A stretch of DNA of 64,000 nucleotides from Mucilaginibacter inviolabilis (GTDB lineage: Bacteria > Bacteroidota > Bacteroidia > Sphingobacteriales > Sphingobacteriaceae): the NCBI RefSeq assembly GCF_011089895.1, contig NZ_JAANAT010000001.1, positions 1,984,001 through 2,048,000 of the forward strand, read 5' to 3'. The notes below the pieces were generated by a model. The model made no database searches and had not been told where the DNA came from. It saw only the letters and a list, made by a program, of their open reading frames with translations. Position numbers and translations under genes: made by a program. This document shows positions 1 through 9,823 of this stretch, piece after piece (position 1 is the stretch's first letter; every line of letters begins with the position of its first letter).

Positions 1-1060
1 CTCCCTGATAAGGGATATAACTAGTTAACCCGGAGAACTTCCTGATAGGCACTCCTAAAAAGCTTGGAGTAGCCGCCTTGTATAAGATAACTTTGCCCAA
101 AGCTTGATTAATACCATTCAGATCTGCAGCCTCGAAATTGTGCGTTAAGAAATCACCGAAATCATAATTAGGGACAGGAAAATTAGCCGTATAATCTAAA
201 CGCTGGACACCAGCACTTATCAGCGCGTCACCATATTTTTTATGGCTAAGCATCAGCGTCTTCATTTGCGAAGCCAGGTCAGCCAGTTCGCTGGTTTTAA
301 TTAATACTACTGTCGCAGAACGCCGGTCATCTGTGTAGGCGTTATAATAATTATAGTAGGCCTGGCCTACGTCGCTCAAATGATCTGGTGTTTGAAAAAG
401 CAACGGAACGATATTTTGATAAGGAAAGCTTTCGGATAGCGTTTCTGTGGGAGAAGCAATAATATATTTGGCCTTGTCCTTAAACTCATACAACACCTCA
501 ACGCCACCCATCGAGCATGCATCGAAGATCAGGAATTCCAGATTGTCGGGCAAGGCATTTTTCAGGTCTATGATATCCATTTCTTTTCCCGAATCTTCGC
601 CAAATGAAAAAGTTTTGAGCTGACCGGAGGGAGGAGCCCAGGATGTAGCATGCGACCAGAGGATAAGACCATAACTTTGCGCCGGAAACTCGGCCTGTGC
701 ATATTGAACTACATTATGAAGAAACTGAGCATCCGAAGGATTGCTGCTATTAAATACTTTAACGGTATCACTAACGATCCTGTTCACATCAGCATCAGCT
801 TTGATCTTGAGCAAGTAGGAATTCGCACTGTTTGTTTTGATATAGACCAGTAAAGTTCCGTCTAATGCACCGGCGCCTTTTTCCATCATATTGATACTGT
901 TCAGGGCATCATATCTCAAATCGTTGTTGGCCTCCATGTATACCAACACAGTCTTCTTTGCAATGCTTTTTTTTATCGCTCCCTCCTTTTTACAAGATAA
1001 TGAGGCGCTAAGAAAGAGAAAAATAAAAAACAGAAAAAAATTATGTTTTAGGGATTTCAT
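1..1060 (-). CDS. Clostripain-family (C11) cysteine peptidase lipoprotein, 3' end outside window
   Basis: About 353 codons lie in the window; the C-terminus runs off the left edge. The start ATG at 1060-1058 gives a lipoprotein signal with the lipidated Cys at residue 23 (context SASLSCKK). The fold of peptidase family C11 is supported by the two catalytic blocks: LILWSHATSW with His137 and LIFDACSMGG with Cys182, plus the early VYMEANNDL strand typical of these proteins. C11 enzymes cleave after basic residues; in Bacteroidota the lipoprotein members sit on the cell surface or periplasmic face. It is transcribed away from the neighbouring nuclease lipoprotein. The family call is firm; substrate is unknown. 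Confidence 0.85.
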   Translation of the reverse strand, partial: MKSLKHNFFLFFIFLFLSASLSCKKEGAIKKSIAKKTVLVYMEANNDLRYDALNSINMMEKGAGALDGTLLVYIKTNSANSYLLKIKADADVNRIVSDTVKVFNSSNPSDAQFLHNVVQYAQAEFPAQSYGLILWSHATSWAPPSGQLKTFSFGEDSGKEMDIIDLKNALPDNLEFLIFDACSMGGVEVLYEFKDKAKYIIASPTETLSESFPYQNIVPLLFQTPDHLSDVGQAYYNYYNAYTDDRRSATVVLIKTSELADLASQMKTLMLSHKKYGDALISAGVQRLDYTANFPVPNYDFGDFLTHNFEAADLNGINQALGKVILYKAATPSFLGVPIRKFSGLTSYIPYQG

Positions 1061-1462
1061 GAACAGTAATCTCTGTTGCCCGGTGACAACATCATAAAAT
1101 CAGGAGAAGACAAATCTATCAGCCACAATAATTATTGTTCAGATTCATTGAATTCCTGGCCTGCAAAATTACATCTATCCGTCAAGTATTTTTATTATCA
1201 AATTGTTAACTATTGTTATATCATCAACCCTATTTTTTGACTATAGCGCAGGGAAATAATTTCATATAAATCTGATTATCAGTAATTAAAAAACTTTTTC
1301 AAGTTAACAAAATCTTGTCACCGGCTTAACCTCAAGGCTACATTCCGGCGTTTTCTTTGTGAGCTCAAACTTGTTAAGCCTTTGGATACAACTGCTGACC
1401 TTATCTAAAACTCCGCCCCTACCGTTTTAGGTCATTAACCTGCTAATCACTTAAAAATAAAT
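1061..1462. other. Intergenic region between divergent lipoprotein genes
   Basis: About 400 bp, AT-rich, without a credible coding frame. It must carry the promoters of the minus-strand peptidase and the plus-strand nuclease lipoprotein. Apart from the -7 match at 1111-1118 no repeat, riboswitch or clear operator was recognised. Confidence 0.5.
1111..1118 (-). promoter_or_regulatory. Candidate -7 element for the C11 peptidase gene
   Basis: TAGATTTG on the minus strand matches the Bacteroidota -7 consensus TAnnTTTG exactly and lies about 50 bp before the start codon at 1060. No good TTG at the -33 spacing was seen. Confidence 0.4.
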
Positions 1463-3109
1463 ATGCGTATTAAATCCTTAAAAATTCCTGCTTTTGCACT
1501 GCTGTTGATGTTCGTCGGTGCCTGTAAAAAAGACAACAAAAAAGATGTGCCTGGCGTCGGCCAGGCCGAAGTTCAATTCTCATCTACCATCAGTGGTCAG
1601 ATCAAGACCAAGGCGGTAAACGATTCCTGGGAAGCTAATGATGCTATCGGGGTGTTTATGAAAACCGGTACCGGATTAAGTAATGTTTTAGCCGCCAACA
1701 AATCTTATATGACCACTGGCGATGGTACATTCAAAGCATCTTCGACAGACCAGACCATTTATTATCCCGAAGACGGCAGCAAGGCCGATTTCATTGCTTA
1801 TTATCCCTATAAGCAAAGCTTAACCGACGCCAATTACCCGGTTAATGTAACCGACCAATCGGCACAGGGAGCTATTGACCTGATGTACGCCAATAATGCG
1901 ACAGGCTTGAGCAAAACCAACACCAACGCACAACTTGTTTTTGTACACCAGTTATCTAAAATTCAGATTACTGTAAAAAACGGTGTTGGCGTTGCTGATC
2001 TGAATGGTCTGAGAACAACCATCTCTGGTTTAAAAACCACTGCCAATTTTGCTTTGGCTACAGGATTTCTAAGTGGTCAGGGCCAGGTATCCGATATCCA
2101 GGCCAAAACCAGTGTCCAGAACGGGCTCACTGTAGCGGAGGCCATTGTGCTCCCGACTACAGATGAAACTGGTATTAAAGTAGTTTTTGTATTGAATGCC
2201 AAAACCTATACCTGGACCTTACCTGCGGGTACCACCTTTGAACAGGGCAAGAAATACACTTACGAAGTGGAGTTACAGGGAGCTGGCGGCAATAGTGGTA
2301 TCGCCGCATCATTGAATGCGATTATCACCAACTGGACAGATACCCCCTCAGGCAGCTATTCTTTAGATCAGGAAACAGGAAGCTCAAATCCTCCGCAAAC
2401 TTCTGCCTATATGGAAACACCGTTAATTACTACGGATAATAATATGACCTATATCTTCCATAATTCGCCTGACAATGCAAACGTGCGGGATTATGCGATG
2501 CTTTATGACAAACGTTATAAAATGGCTTATTGGGTGGCTTATCCCCTGCATGCTTCCTACATCGGCGGCTCCGGAAGAACAGACGCCTGGGCATTTGATC
2601 CATCCCTTCCCCAAAGCCAACAAGTAGACCTGAGCAGCTCCTTTGGTAATGGTTATGACCGCGGACACCAGATTCCAAGCGGTGACCGAACCGCATCCAG
2701 GACGTTGAATCAGACCACTTTTTATTATACCAATATGACGGCCCAGATATCTTCGATGAACCAGGGTATTTGGGAAAACCTGGAATCGCAGGTACGTACC
2801 TGGATGAGCAAGGGTGATACTCTATATGTGGTGACCGGTGCTTCTATCAAAACAGCTACCGATGCTACCATCAATTATGCGAAGGGTTCGGCTATACCGA
2901 AATATTACTATAAAGCTCTGGCCCTCAAGAAAGGCGATGTGTACTACACCATAGGTTTTAAGATCAACAACGCAATCATCCCGTCGCCTCTTACTTACAA
3001 CAGTTTCCGCATCAGTGTAAGTGACCTTGAAAAAGAAACAGGCTTTACTTTTTTCCCAAAACTTTCTACAACAGTAAAAACAACGATCGATAACACAATC
3101 TGGAATTAA
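1463..3109 (+). CDS. Fimbrillin-like lipoprotein fused to a DNA/RNA non-specific endonuclease
   Basis: 548 aa. A lipobox (FVGACKKD, Cys about 21) is followed by a fimbrillin-type N-terminal half (about residues 35-300, with the block GVFMKTGTGLSNVLAANKSY). The C-terminal half (about 315-548) is an endonuclease of the NUC1/EndA class: the signature DRGH is at residues 399-402 with His402 as the expected general base, followed by NQTTFYYTNMTAQ, which supplies the metal-binding Asn region. It should be an outer-membrane-anchored, exported nuclease acting on extracellular nucleic acid, for nutrition or competition. The next gene, 18 bp downstream, has a closely similar N-terminal half but a different C-terminus. 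No immunity-like gene is adjacent. Domain calls are firm; role is inferred. Confidence 0.85.
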   Translation: MRIKSLKIPAFALLLMFVGACKKDNKKDVPGVGQAEVQFSSTISGQIKTKAVNDSWEANDAIGVFMKTGTGLSNVLAANKSYMTTGDGTFKASSTDQTIYYPEDGSKADFIAYYPYKQSLTDANYPVNVTDQSAQGAIDLMYANNATGLSKTNTNAQLVFVHQLSKIQITVKNGVGVADLNGLRTTISGLKTTANFALATGFLSGQGQVSDIQAKTSVQNGLTVAEAIVLPTTDETGIKVVFVLNAKTYTWTLPAGTTFEQGKKYTYEVELQGAGGNSGIAASLNAIITNWTDTPSGSYSLDQETGSSNPPQTSAYMETPLITTDNNMTYIFHNSPDNANVRDYAMLYDKRYKMAYWVAYPLHASYIGGSGRTDAWAFDPSLPQSQQVDLSSSFGNGYDRGHQIPSGDRTASRTLNQTTFYYTNMTAQISSMNQGIWENLESQVRTWMSKGDTLYVVTGASIKTATDATINYAKGSAIPKYYYKALALKKGDVYYTIGFKINNAIIPSPLTYNSFRISVSDLEKETGFTFFPKLSTTVKTTIDNTIWN

Positions 3110-3127
3110 TCTTACACACACAATCAA

Positions 3128-4558
3128 ATGAAAAAACAAAACATCCTGCTGGCAACAACCGTATCGCTGCTCATTCTGGGCAGTTCATGCAAAAAGGAGA
3201 ACAAACACGAAGGTGGCAATCCAACCGGTTCTAAGGCGGTGCAATTCACAGCTTCTATCAATGGTCAGATCAAAACCAAAGCATCGAATGATCAATGGGG
3301 TGCTGGCGATACGATCGGCGTATTTATGAAGACAGGTACCGGCCTGAGCAACGTGCTTGCGGCTAACAAATCTTATTCAACTACCGGTGACGGGGCATTT
3401 ACGCCATCAAAAACAGATCAGACCATTTATTATCCTGAAAACGGAACGGTAGACTTCATCGCCTACTATCCATTCAAACAAATCCTTTCGGGCAATACCT
3501 ATCCGGTTGACGTGACTAAACAGGCTAATCAGAGCGCTATCGACCTGCTTTATTCGAATAACGCAACTGGTTTAAGCAAAACCAGTACACTTGCTAACCT
3601 GGTATTTGCACACCAATTATCAAAAATCGAATTCACTGTTAAAAATGGTGCAGGTGTAGCCGATCTGAATGGTCTGACTGTAAGCCTGGCGGGGCAAAAT
3701 GCCAAAGCTAATTTCGATCTGGCAGCCGGTACATTATCAAATACAACAGCAACTGCCGATATCAGTGCAAAAACCACTACTCAGACCGGCTCTGTTCTGG
3801 CCGAAGCTATTGTGCTGCCAACAGCAGATGCCAGTGGTAAGGTAGTTACCTTCAGTCTTCCTGCTGGTCAGTTCAAATTGACCTTACCTGCAGGCACCAA
3901 GTATGAGCAAGGAAAAAAATACACTTATGATATTGAGTTAAAGAATGGATCGGCGGGTACTCCGGTTGCTGCAGCCATATCGGCAACAATTACCAACTGG
4001 ACCAATGTGCCATCCGGATCTTATACCGTAGGCCAGGATTCGACAGCTAATCCACCAGCAGGTACAGAGGAAGTATTGTTTACCGAAACTTTTGGTACCG
4101 GTTCGGCAAGTACTAAACCAAAAGTTAGTGCTTATAGCGGCTGGGCAAATCCAAGCTGGACTTTCAGCGACAGTTTTGGCACCGCTGATTTACGCACTAT
4201 CAGTGCTTATCCAGACAATATACATTTATGGCTTCCGGCTACTAAGGATGCTTCATTGAAAATCGAAAACATACAGATTACAGGTTACACTAAGCTGAAA
4301 CTTAAATATGATCTGGCCCCTAATGCGGCCTCGGCATCATCGGTTACAGACGTGAATGTGATTAGCGTTAAAGTGAACGGTATAAGCATCACTGTTCCTA
4401 GTCGCCAGCTTACCAACGCAGACAATAATAAATTTGTAACTGTCGAATTAAGTAACATTACTGCTTCAGCAACCAACACCATCGAATTTATGGGGTCGGC
4501 GGCTACCAATACCTTAGGTATGCGCCTGGATAATCTGGTGGTTATCGGCGTGAAATAA
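3128..4558 (+). CDS. Fimbrillin-like lipoprotein with C-terminal jelly-roll-type domain
   Basis: 476 aa. Lipobox LGSSCKKE (Cys about 21). Residues about 35-300 are strongly similar to the same region of the preceding nuclease protein (shared blocks DTIGVFMKTGTGLSN and NGAGVADLNGL), so the two arose by tandem duplication. Residues about 310-476 start with EEVLFTETFGTGS and end MRLDNLVVIGVK, a beta-rich layout seen in surface 'choice-of-anchor'/carbohydrate-binding-like modules; I cannot name a precise family. It probably forms an operon with the nuclease gene (18 bp gap) and is closed by a strong hairpin. Likely surface-exposed adhesion or binding partner; exact function unknown. Confidence 0.7.
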   Translation: MKKQNILLATTVSLLILGSSCKKENKHEGGNPTGSKAVQFTASINGQIKTKASNDQWGAGDTIGVFMKTGTGLSNVLAANKSYSTTGDGAFTPSKTDQTIYYPENGTVDFIAYYPFKQILSGNTYPVDVTKQANQSAIDLLYSNNATGLSKTSTLANLVFAHQLSKIEFTVKNGAGVADLNGLTVSLAGQNAKANFDLAAGTLSNTTATADISAKTTTQTGSVLAEAIVLPTADASGKVVTFSLPAGQFKLTLPAGTKYEQGKKYTYDIELKNGSAGTPVAAAISATITNWTNVPSGSYTVGQDSTANPPAGTEEVLFTETFGTGSASTKPKVSAYSGWANPSWTFSDSFGTADLRTISAYPDNIHLWLPATKDASLKIENIQITGYTKLKLKYDLAPNAASASSVTDVNVISVKVNGISITVPSRQLTNADNNKFVTVELSNITASATNTIEFMGSAATNTLGMRLDNLVVIGVK

Positions 4559-4581
4559 TTGATCAAAAATCTAAATGAGCG

Positions 4582-4612
4582 AGCCTGTCCCCAAAAAGGA
4601 CAGGCTTTTTTA
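4582..4612 (+). terminator. Rho-independent terminator after the fimbrillin pair
   Basis: Arms AGCCTGTCC (4582-4590) and GGACAGGCT (4598-4606) pair perfectly across a 7-nt loop and are followed by a T run. Confidence 0.85.
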
Positions 4613-4835
4613 TTAATTACATGAGGTCAACACGTAAAATTACAGCGGCAATTTAATGCTTCTGTACACATTCCCCCCCTTGTAATTTCGCGACTATTTT
4701 AGTTTTAAATTGCTATGACTTATAACCAATACTAACTTCCTATTTAACAAAGCATCATTAAGCCTTAATCCTACCGCATGACCTCATTATTTAGTTTTGC
4801 CATCAGAAACTTAATACATTTTAACAAAACAAAAA

Positions 4836-7800
4836 ATGAGGAAATTTTTACTTCTCTCCTTACTCTGCTTTTTTACCACGATGCATGTTTTTGCACAGGT
4901 AACGTCCAGCAGCATGTCGGGGACAATCAAAGACGACAAGAATGTCACATTACCAGGTGCAACCGTAAAAGCAACGCATTTACCTTCAGGAACAGTTTAT
5001 GCTGTAATCACCAACAAAGATGGGTTATTCAGTATTCCGGGCATGCGTACCGGTGGCCCATACAAGGTTGAAATATCTTTTATAGGTTTCAGCAAATCAA
5101 CCTATACCGATATTACACTACAATTAGGACAGCCTTATATTTTAAATTCAAACATGTCTGCAACCGGTGTGGAATTACAGGTTGTAACCGTTAAGGGTAC
5201 TAAGCGTTTAGCAACTGCACGTACAGGCGCAAGTACCAGTATTGATAGAAAATCAATCGAAACTTTGCCTACATTTTCGCGTAGTATTACCGATTTTACC
5301 CGTTTATCACCACAGGCAAGCGGTAGCAGTTTTGCCGGTCGCGATCCAAGGTATAACAGTATAACAGTTGACGGAGCCAACCTGAACAACACCTTTGGTA
5401 CCTCTAATGACTTGTTACCCGGCGGCGGCACTCAGCCAATCTCTATAGAAGCTTATGATGAGATTTCAATAAATGTTGCTCCTTTTGATGTGAAACAATC
5501 GGGCTTTACAGGAGCCGGGGTGTATGCTACCACTAAAAGCGGTACTAATACCTTCCATGGTTCTGCGTATACCTATTACAAAAACCAGTCGTTTAACGGT
5601 AACAATATCGGCGATAACTACATCGGTAATAACGTAGCCAAAGCCAGCACTAAAATTTACGGCTTTACCTTAGGCGGTCCAATCATTAAAAACAAATTGT
5701 TCTTCTTCGGTAACTTCGAAAAGGAAAATTCAACTTCACCAGGTATCAACTATTCACCCAAAGGAGGTTCTGGTAATGGCACCATTGCCGGTACACCCGT
5801 TGCAGATTTAGTTAAAGTATCTGATTACCTGAGAACTAAATTCGGTTATGAGACCGGTGCTTACGACAATTTTGATGCATTTAAGCCAAAAAACACCAAG
5901 TACCTGTTAAAACTGGATTGGAACATCAATGACAAAAATAAGCTGACAGTTAAATATAGCTATTTAAACGCTACGAGCGATCAGCAGATAAATGCTGGCA
6001 GCACGCCAAACAATGCTGCTTATTCGTTCACCAATAGTACTGGTGGAACTACAACACGTGGTACCGGTGGTTTACCAAACAATCGCTACAGCAATCAATC
6101 AATTGCCTTCGCCAATTCAAATTACGGATTTATCAATAAGATAACTACCGGAACTGCAGAGTTAAACAGCTCAATCAGTCCTAAATTATCAAACCAGTTA
6201 TTGTTAACCTTTAAAAGGTACGATAATCCAAGAACATCTAAAGGTGACATATTCCCAACCATAGACATCTTTAATGGTCAGGGTAATAACTACATTACCG
6301 CAGGTTCTGATCCGTATACCAAATACAACGAGGTTATTGATAATACAACCAGTTTATATGACAACGTAACCTATTACGCAGGTAAGCATACCATTACAGG
6401 TGGTATTAACTATGAGTATCAGCGTATTGGTAACTCCTATATGCCTGGTGCAGCGGGTTCATATATCTATAACTCATTAGATGATTTTCTAAATGATCGC
6501 GCACCAATCCAATTTACCTATAACTACTCACTGGTACCCGGACAGGATAAAGTATTTGCTGCTAACTTAAAAGTGGGTACGCTAAGTTTATATGCTCAGG
6601 ACGAGTATACGGTAAACAGTAATTTCAAAATTACTTATGGTTTACGCGCAGATAAAAGTATTTACCTGCAAAATCCAATAGAAAACCCGCAAATGACAGC
6701 GTTATTGTTGCCGGATGCCAATGGTAACATGAAATCTTATAGCTCTGGTTTATGGCCAAAGTCAAGAATAATGTTATCACCAAGAATTGGATTCAGAGCA
6801 AGCTTCCTGGATGATAACTCACTAGTGTTCCGTGGTGGAATGGGTATTTTTACCGGCAGGGTTCCTTATGTGTTTTTAACCAATGGCCCAAGCAACAGCG
6901 GTATGTATAACTTTGGCGGCGTTGCTACAGCAGAACAGCTAAAAACCATTAAATTAAACCGCGATCCAAGTACTTATGCCTCCTTGTTCCCGCAGTCGGC
7001 AGGTACAGCAATCCAATCGACGACAGTGTTAATCGACCGTAATTTCAAGTTCCCGCAAATTTTCAGGGTTAACGCCGCTTTAGAGAAAAATCTGGGTAAT
7101 GGTTTTACCGCAACTTTTGAAGGTTTATATACTAAAGATATCAACGCAACCCGCATGCGTAATGCAAACCTTAAAGCGCCTACCGGTGTCCTTATCGAAG
7201 GTGATCAATCAAGGGTACGTTATGTGGGAACAGGCGCTAACGGCTTGGTTACTGCCAATGACCGTCTAATTTATCCTAACATCAATACCGCGGTAATATT
7301 AGAAAACACGAATAAAGGTTACGCTGCCTCTGCCACAGCACAGTTAACCAAAAGATTTGAAAACGGCCTGTTTGCTTCTGCATCTTATACCTACACCAAG
7401 GCCCAGGAGGCATTTAGTACCGCAGGCTCAACAGCAGCCAGTGTTTGGGCTTCTACTACAAATGTAGGCACCAGTAACGATATAGAACTTGGCAACACAC
7501 CAAACTTTGTACCTCATCGTGTGGTTGCTTATGCATCTTACAGATTTAACTATCTTGATCATGCTGCTACCACTATCGGTTTATTCTACCAGGGATCAGC
7601 ACAAGGTTTCGGAGGTTACAGCTATACCGTTAATGGTGATTTGAACGGAGACGGAAACGGATCTTCAGACCTGATGTACATTCCTAAAAAGGCGAGCGAG
7701 TTAACTTTTGCTTCTTACACAGCTACTGTAAACGGTGTGGTATATACTTTTACGCCTCAACAACAAGCCGCTGCTCTGGAGCAGTTTATCAACAATACTC

Positions 7801-8162
7801 CTTATCTGAAAAAACACAGAGGTCAGTACGCTCAAAGAAACGCAGCTTATTTCCCTTGGTATAACCGTATAGATGCCAATTTACTACAGGACTTCTATTT
7901 TACTACCGGTAAAAATAACCAGAGACATACCTTGCAATTAAGTGCCGTTGTACAAAACCTGCCTAACTTATTGAGTAAATACTGGGGCATACAAAAGCAA
8001 GCTACTTATACCAGCCCACTTACTTATACCAGTATTGATAACAATGGCGTACCAAGTTATAACATGCGCCAGTTAAACGGACAATTGGTAAATACACCAT
8101 TTGTTGATGCTACCTCTGGTACAACATGGAGTTTATTAATTGGTGCCAAGTATATTTTTTAA
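4836..8162 (+). CDS. Oar-like TonB-dependent outer-membrane receptor
   Basis: 1108 aa. Signal peptide (MRKFLLLSLLCFFTTMHVFA), then a carboxypeptidase-like regulatory domain (about 25-110), a plug region around DGANLNNTFGTSNDL, and a long beta-barrel ending in an aromatic residue (IGAKYIF), the usual C-terminus of outer-membrane barrels. The plug lacks the SusC-type box and resembles the OmpA/Oar-type receptors of Bacteroidota. A small lipoprotein follows 35 bp downstream, without a terminator between, so the pair may form one surface complex. Substrate is not readable from sequence. The start is chosen for the intact signal peptide. Confidence 0.85.
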   Translation: MRKFLLLSLLCFFTTMHVFAQVTSSSMSGTIKDDKNVTLPGATVKATHLPSGTVYAVITNKDGLFSIPGMRTGGPYKVEISFIGFSKSTYTDITLQLGQPYILNSNMSATGVELQVVTVKGTKRLATARTGASTSIDRKSIETLPTFSRSITDFTRLSPQASGSSFAGRDPRYNSITVDGANLNNTFGTSNDLLPGGGTQPISIEAYDEISINVAPFDVKQSGFTGAGVYATTKSGTNTFHGSAYTYYKNQSFNGNNIGDNYIGNNVAKASTKIYGFTLGGPIIKNKLFFFGNFEKENSTSPGINYSPKGGSGNGTIAGTPVADLVKVSDYLRTKFGYETGAYDNFDAFKPKNTKYLLKLDWNINDKNKLTVKYSYLNATSDQQINAGSTPNNAAYSFTNSTGGTTTRGTGGLPNNRYSNQSIAFANSNYGFINKITTGTAELNSSISPKLSNQLLLTFKRYDNPRTSKGDIFPTIDIFNGQGNNYITAGSDPYTKYNEVIDNTTSLYDNVTYYAGKHTITGGINYEYQRIGNSYMPGAAGSYIYNSLDDFLNDRAPIQFTYNYSLVPGQDKVFAANLKVGTLSLYAQDEYTVNSNFKITYGLRADKSIYLQNPIENPQMTALLLPDANGNMKSYSSGLWPKSRIMLSPRIGFRASFLDDNSLVFRGGMGIFTGRVPYVFLTNGPSNSGMYNFGGVATAEQLKTIKLNRDPSTYASLFPQSAGTAIQSTTVLIDRNFKFPQIFRVNAALEKNLGNGFTATFEGLYTKDINATRMRNANLKAPTGVLIEGDQSRVRYVGTGANGLVTANDRLIYPNINTAVILENTNKGYAASATAQLTKRFENGLFASASYTYTKAQEAFSTAGSTAASVWASTTNVGTSNDIELGNTPNFVPHRVVAYASYRFNYLDHAATTIGLFYQGSAQGFGGYSYTVNGDLNGDGNGSSDLMYIPKKASELTFASYTATVNGVVYTFTPQQQAAALEQFINNTPYLKKHRGQYAQRNAAYFPWYNRIDANLLQDFYFTTGKNNQRHTLQLSAVVQNLPNLLSKYWGIQKQATYTSPLTYTSIDNNGVPSYNMRQLNGQLVNTPFVDATSGTTWSLLIGAKYIF

Positions 8163-8197
8163 TCAACGATAGCATTCAGAATTTTAAATAGAAAACA

Positions 8198-8710
8198 ATG
8201 AAAAAAAATATAATCATGACTTTTGTAATGCTGTTAACATTAACCATGTTTTCGTGCACAAAGAAGGCCGATATTGAGGGAATTGAACCCAAACTACCCC
8301 CACTGCAACTAAGCAGCCTGGGATACCAGCAAGTGAGCCCTTTTACCATATCAAATACAGTTTTGCAGTTGAATTTTGGGGCAACTACTACTAATATGAC
8401 TACAGGAGCGTTTAAAGTAGACATCCTTAACGGCTCCACAGTTATTAAAACCGTTAATTTTGCTGCCTGGACTGGTAAAGATGAGTCATCAACCGGTACT
8501 ACTACCAACCATACCATCGACTACACTTTGCAATCAACTACTTATAGTAGTAATACGAGTGTTTATGCGGGCACAATTAACCTTAAACTAAGTCTTTTGG
8601 GCCTAACCAATGGTGGAACTTATGGTGTAAGAGCCACTGCCTATAATGCAGACAAGTCAAAAAGCTCATCTATAACACAAGCGTCTTTCTTTAAGACAAC
8701 AGCACAGTAA
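8198..8710 (+). CDS. Small lipoprotein of unknown function downstream of Oar-like receptor
   Basis: 170 aa with a clear lipobox (TMFSCTKKAD, Cys about 20). The mature part is Thr/Ser-rich and predicted beta-strand rich, with no catalytic motif that I recognise. It follows the receptor gene by 35 bp and the hairpin that ends the unit comes right after it, so it is likely a co-expressed surface accessory of that receptor. Function unknown. Confidence 0.65.
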   Translation: MKKNIIMTFVMLLTLTMFSCTKKADIEGIEPKLPPLQLSSLGYQQVSPFTISNTVLQLNFGATTTNMTTGAFKVDILNGSTVIKTVNFAAWTGKDESSTGTTTNHTIDYTLQSTTYSSNTSVYAGTINLKLSLLGLTNGGTYGVRATAYNADKSKSSSITQASFFKTTAQ

Positions 8711-8727
8711 ACTCAATTAACAGAATT

Positions 8728-8761
8728 GAGGCTGCTTACAAAAAGTAAGCAGCCTCTTTTT
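8728..8761 (+). terminator. Rho-independent terminator
   Basis: 12-bp perfect stem GAGGCTGCTTAC / GTAAGCAGCCTC with a loop of five A, then a T run; ends the receptor-lipoprotein unit. Confidence 0.9.
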
Positions 8762-8862
8762 ATTTATATGGTCACCTGCATATTAAGTTTTGATTAAACA
8801 ATTTCAATAATATTATTATCTGAAAATTATATCTCATATTTGCAAGCTAATTAGTTTCAATA

Positions 8863-9216
8863 TTGATCCGGTCTGCTTTTATAAAGTCTTTCTTTTTGCT
8901 GTTAAGCATTTATATGCTTTTAATAAGTCCGGCAATTTTTGCTTTTCAGGGTGGCACACCTCATATTCATAAGCCAGGTTTAAACGCTTCTTTTGTTCAT
9001 GCCAATTCCTGGGAATCAATTTCTCATTATCATTTTACAACACCAGCACCTATTAGATTAGCCATTAAAGACCTGGCTATCATATTTTATTGCATAGGTT
9101 TTTTACTCTTTACTTCAAGCAATCTTACCGCTGCTTTAAGAAACCGTTTATATAAATATCCCATTATACCCGGTTCAAGCGGCATTTACCTTCTCATTCG
9201 AACACTTCTTATCTGA
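8863..9216 (+). CDS. Small membrane protein, unknown function
   Basis: 117 aa if read from the TTG at 8863; an ATG at 8911 in the same frame would give a shorter product without most of the first hydrophobic segment. Two hydrophobic stretches are visible (about residues 8-28 and 68-85), separated by a His-rich loop (GGTPHIHKPG, SISHYHF). The frame is bounded by a stop at 8848, so it cannot start much earlier. It precedes a MarR regulator by 105 bp on the same strand and could be its target or partner. Not recognised; it could also be a chance frame, although length and composition argue for a real gene. Confidence 0.45.
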   Translation: MIRSAFIKSFFLLLSIYMLLISPAIFAFQGGTPHIHKPGLNASFVHANSWESISHYHFTTPAPIRLAIKDLAIIFYCIGFLLFTSSNLTAALRNRLYKYPIIPGSSGIYLLIRTLLI

Positions 9217-9321
9217 TATAAACAAAAAATACATTTAATACCCCCCATTTCAATGTATCTTATTGTTTTATGTGTGCTCTCTGCTAAAAACAGGAACAGA
9301 GCGTTTTAGTGATTTTATTTT

Positions 9322-9783
9322 ATGAATTTCGGAGAAGAGTTTAGCTTGGAATTAAAGCTGGCTAATAAATCATATCATCAATATTTAAGTAAATTTTTTG
9401 GACAAAGCGATATCAGGCAACATTATCAGATCATCATACAGCTGTCGCGTTTTGGCGGCAGAATGACTCAAAAAATGTTATGCAGAAACCTGAATATCGA
9501 ACGCTCGAATATGGTACCTATCATCGATACGCTTCAAAACAATGGGTACGTAACCCGTGAGATGAATAATAAAGACCGACGAGGCAAACTTGTTTTACTT
9601 ACTGAAAAGGGAAACAAAATTTTAGAGAGTTTGGAAACAACTTTTCAGCATTTTGAAGCAAATATTATACAGGGTTTAACCTGGCAGGAAATGTATAACT
9701 GCATTCGCGTTTTGAAGGTGATTAACATGAATCTTGGAGATATTTTAAGTGAAGACAAATTAGATTTAACTACAGCAATGTAG
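9322..9783 (+). CDS. MarR-family transcriptional regulator
   Basis: 153 aa, normal length for MarR proteins. The winged-helix core is visible: RMTQKMLCRNLNIERSNMVP (recognition helix region, about 48-68), then DTLQNNGYVTREMNNKDRRG, the beta-wing with the conserved Asp-Arg-Arg block (about 70-90), followed by LVLLTEKG. MarR dimers bind palindromic sites near their own gene and respond to small molecules or oxidation. The upstream membrane protein and the convergent superoxide dismutase gene are the nearest candidates for control. Effector unknown. Confidence 0.85.
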   Translation: MNFGEEFSLELKLANKSYHQYLSKFFGQSDIRQHYQIIIQLSRFGGRMTQKMLCRNLNIERSNMVPIIDTLQNNGYVTREMNNKDRRGKLVLLTEKGNKILESLETTFQHFEANIIQGLTWQEMYNCIRVLKVINMNLGDILSEDKLDLTTAM

Positions 9784-9823
9784 AGGGGCTCTTTACGGTA
9801 AGCAAGTATTTAGTATAGCCATG

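Noticed and set aside
1463..3109. Secreted nuclease as a classical toxin-immunity pair
   Set aside because: The following gene is a paralog with its own lipobox and shares the N-terminal half, so it is not an immunity protein; no other small gene is adjacent.
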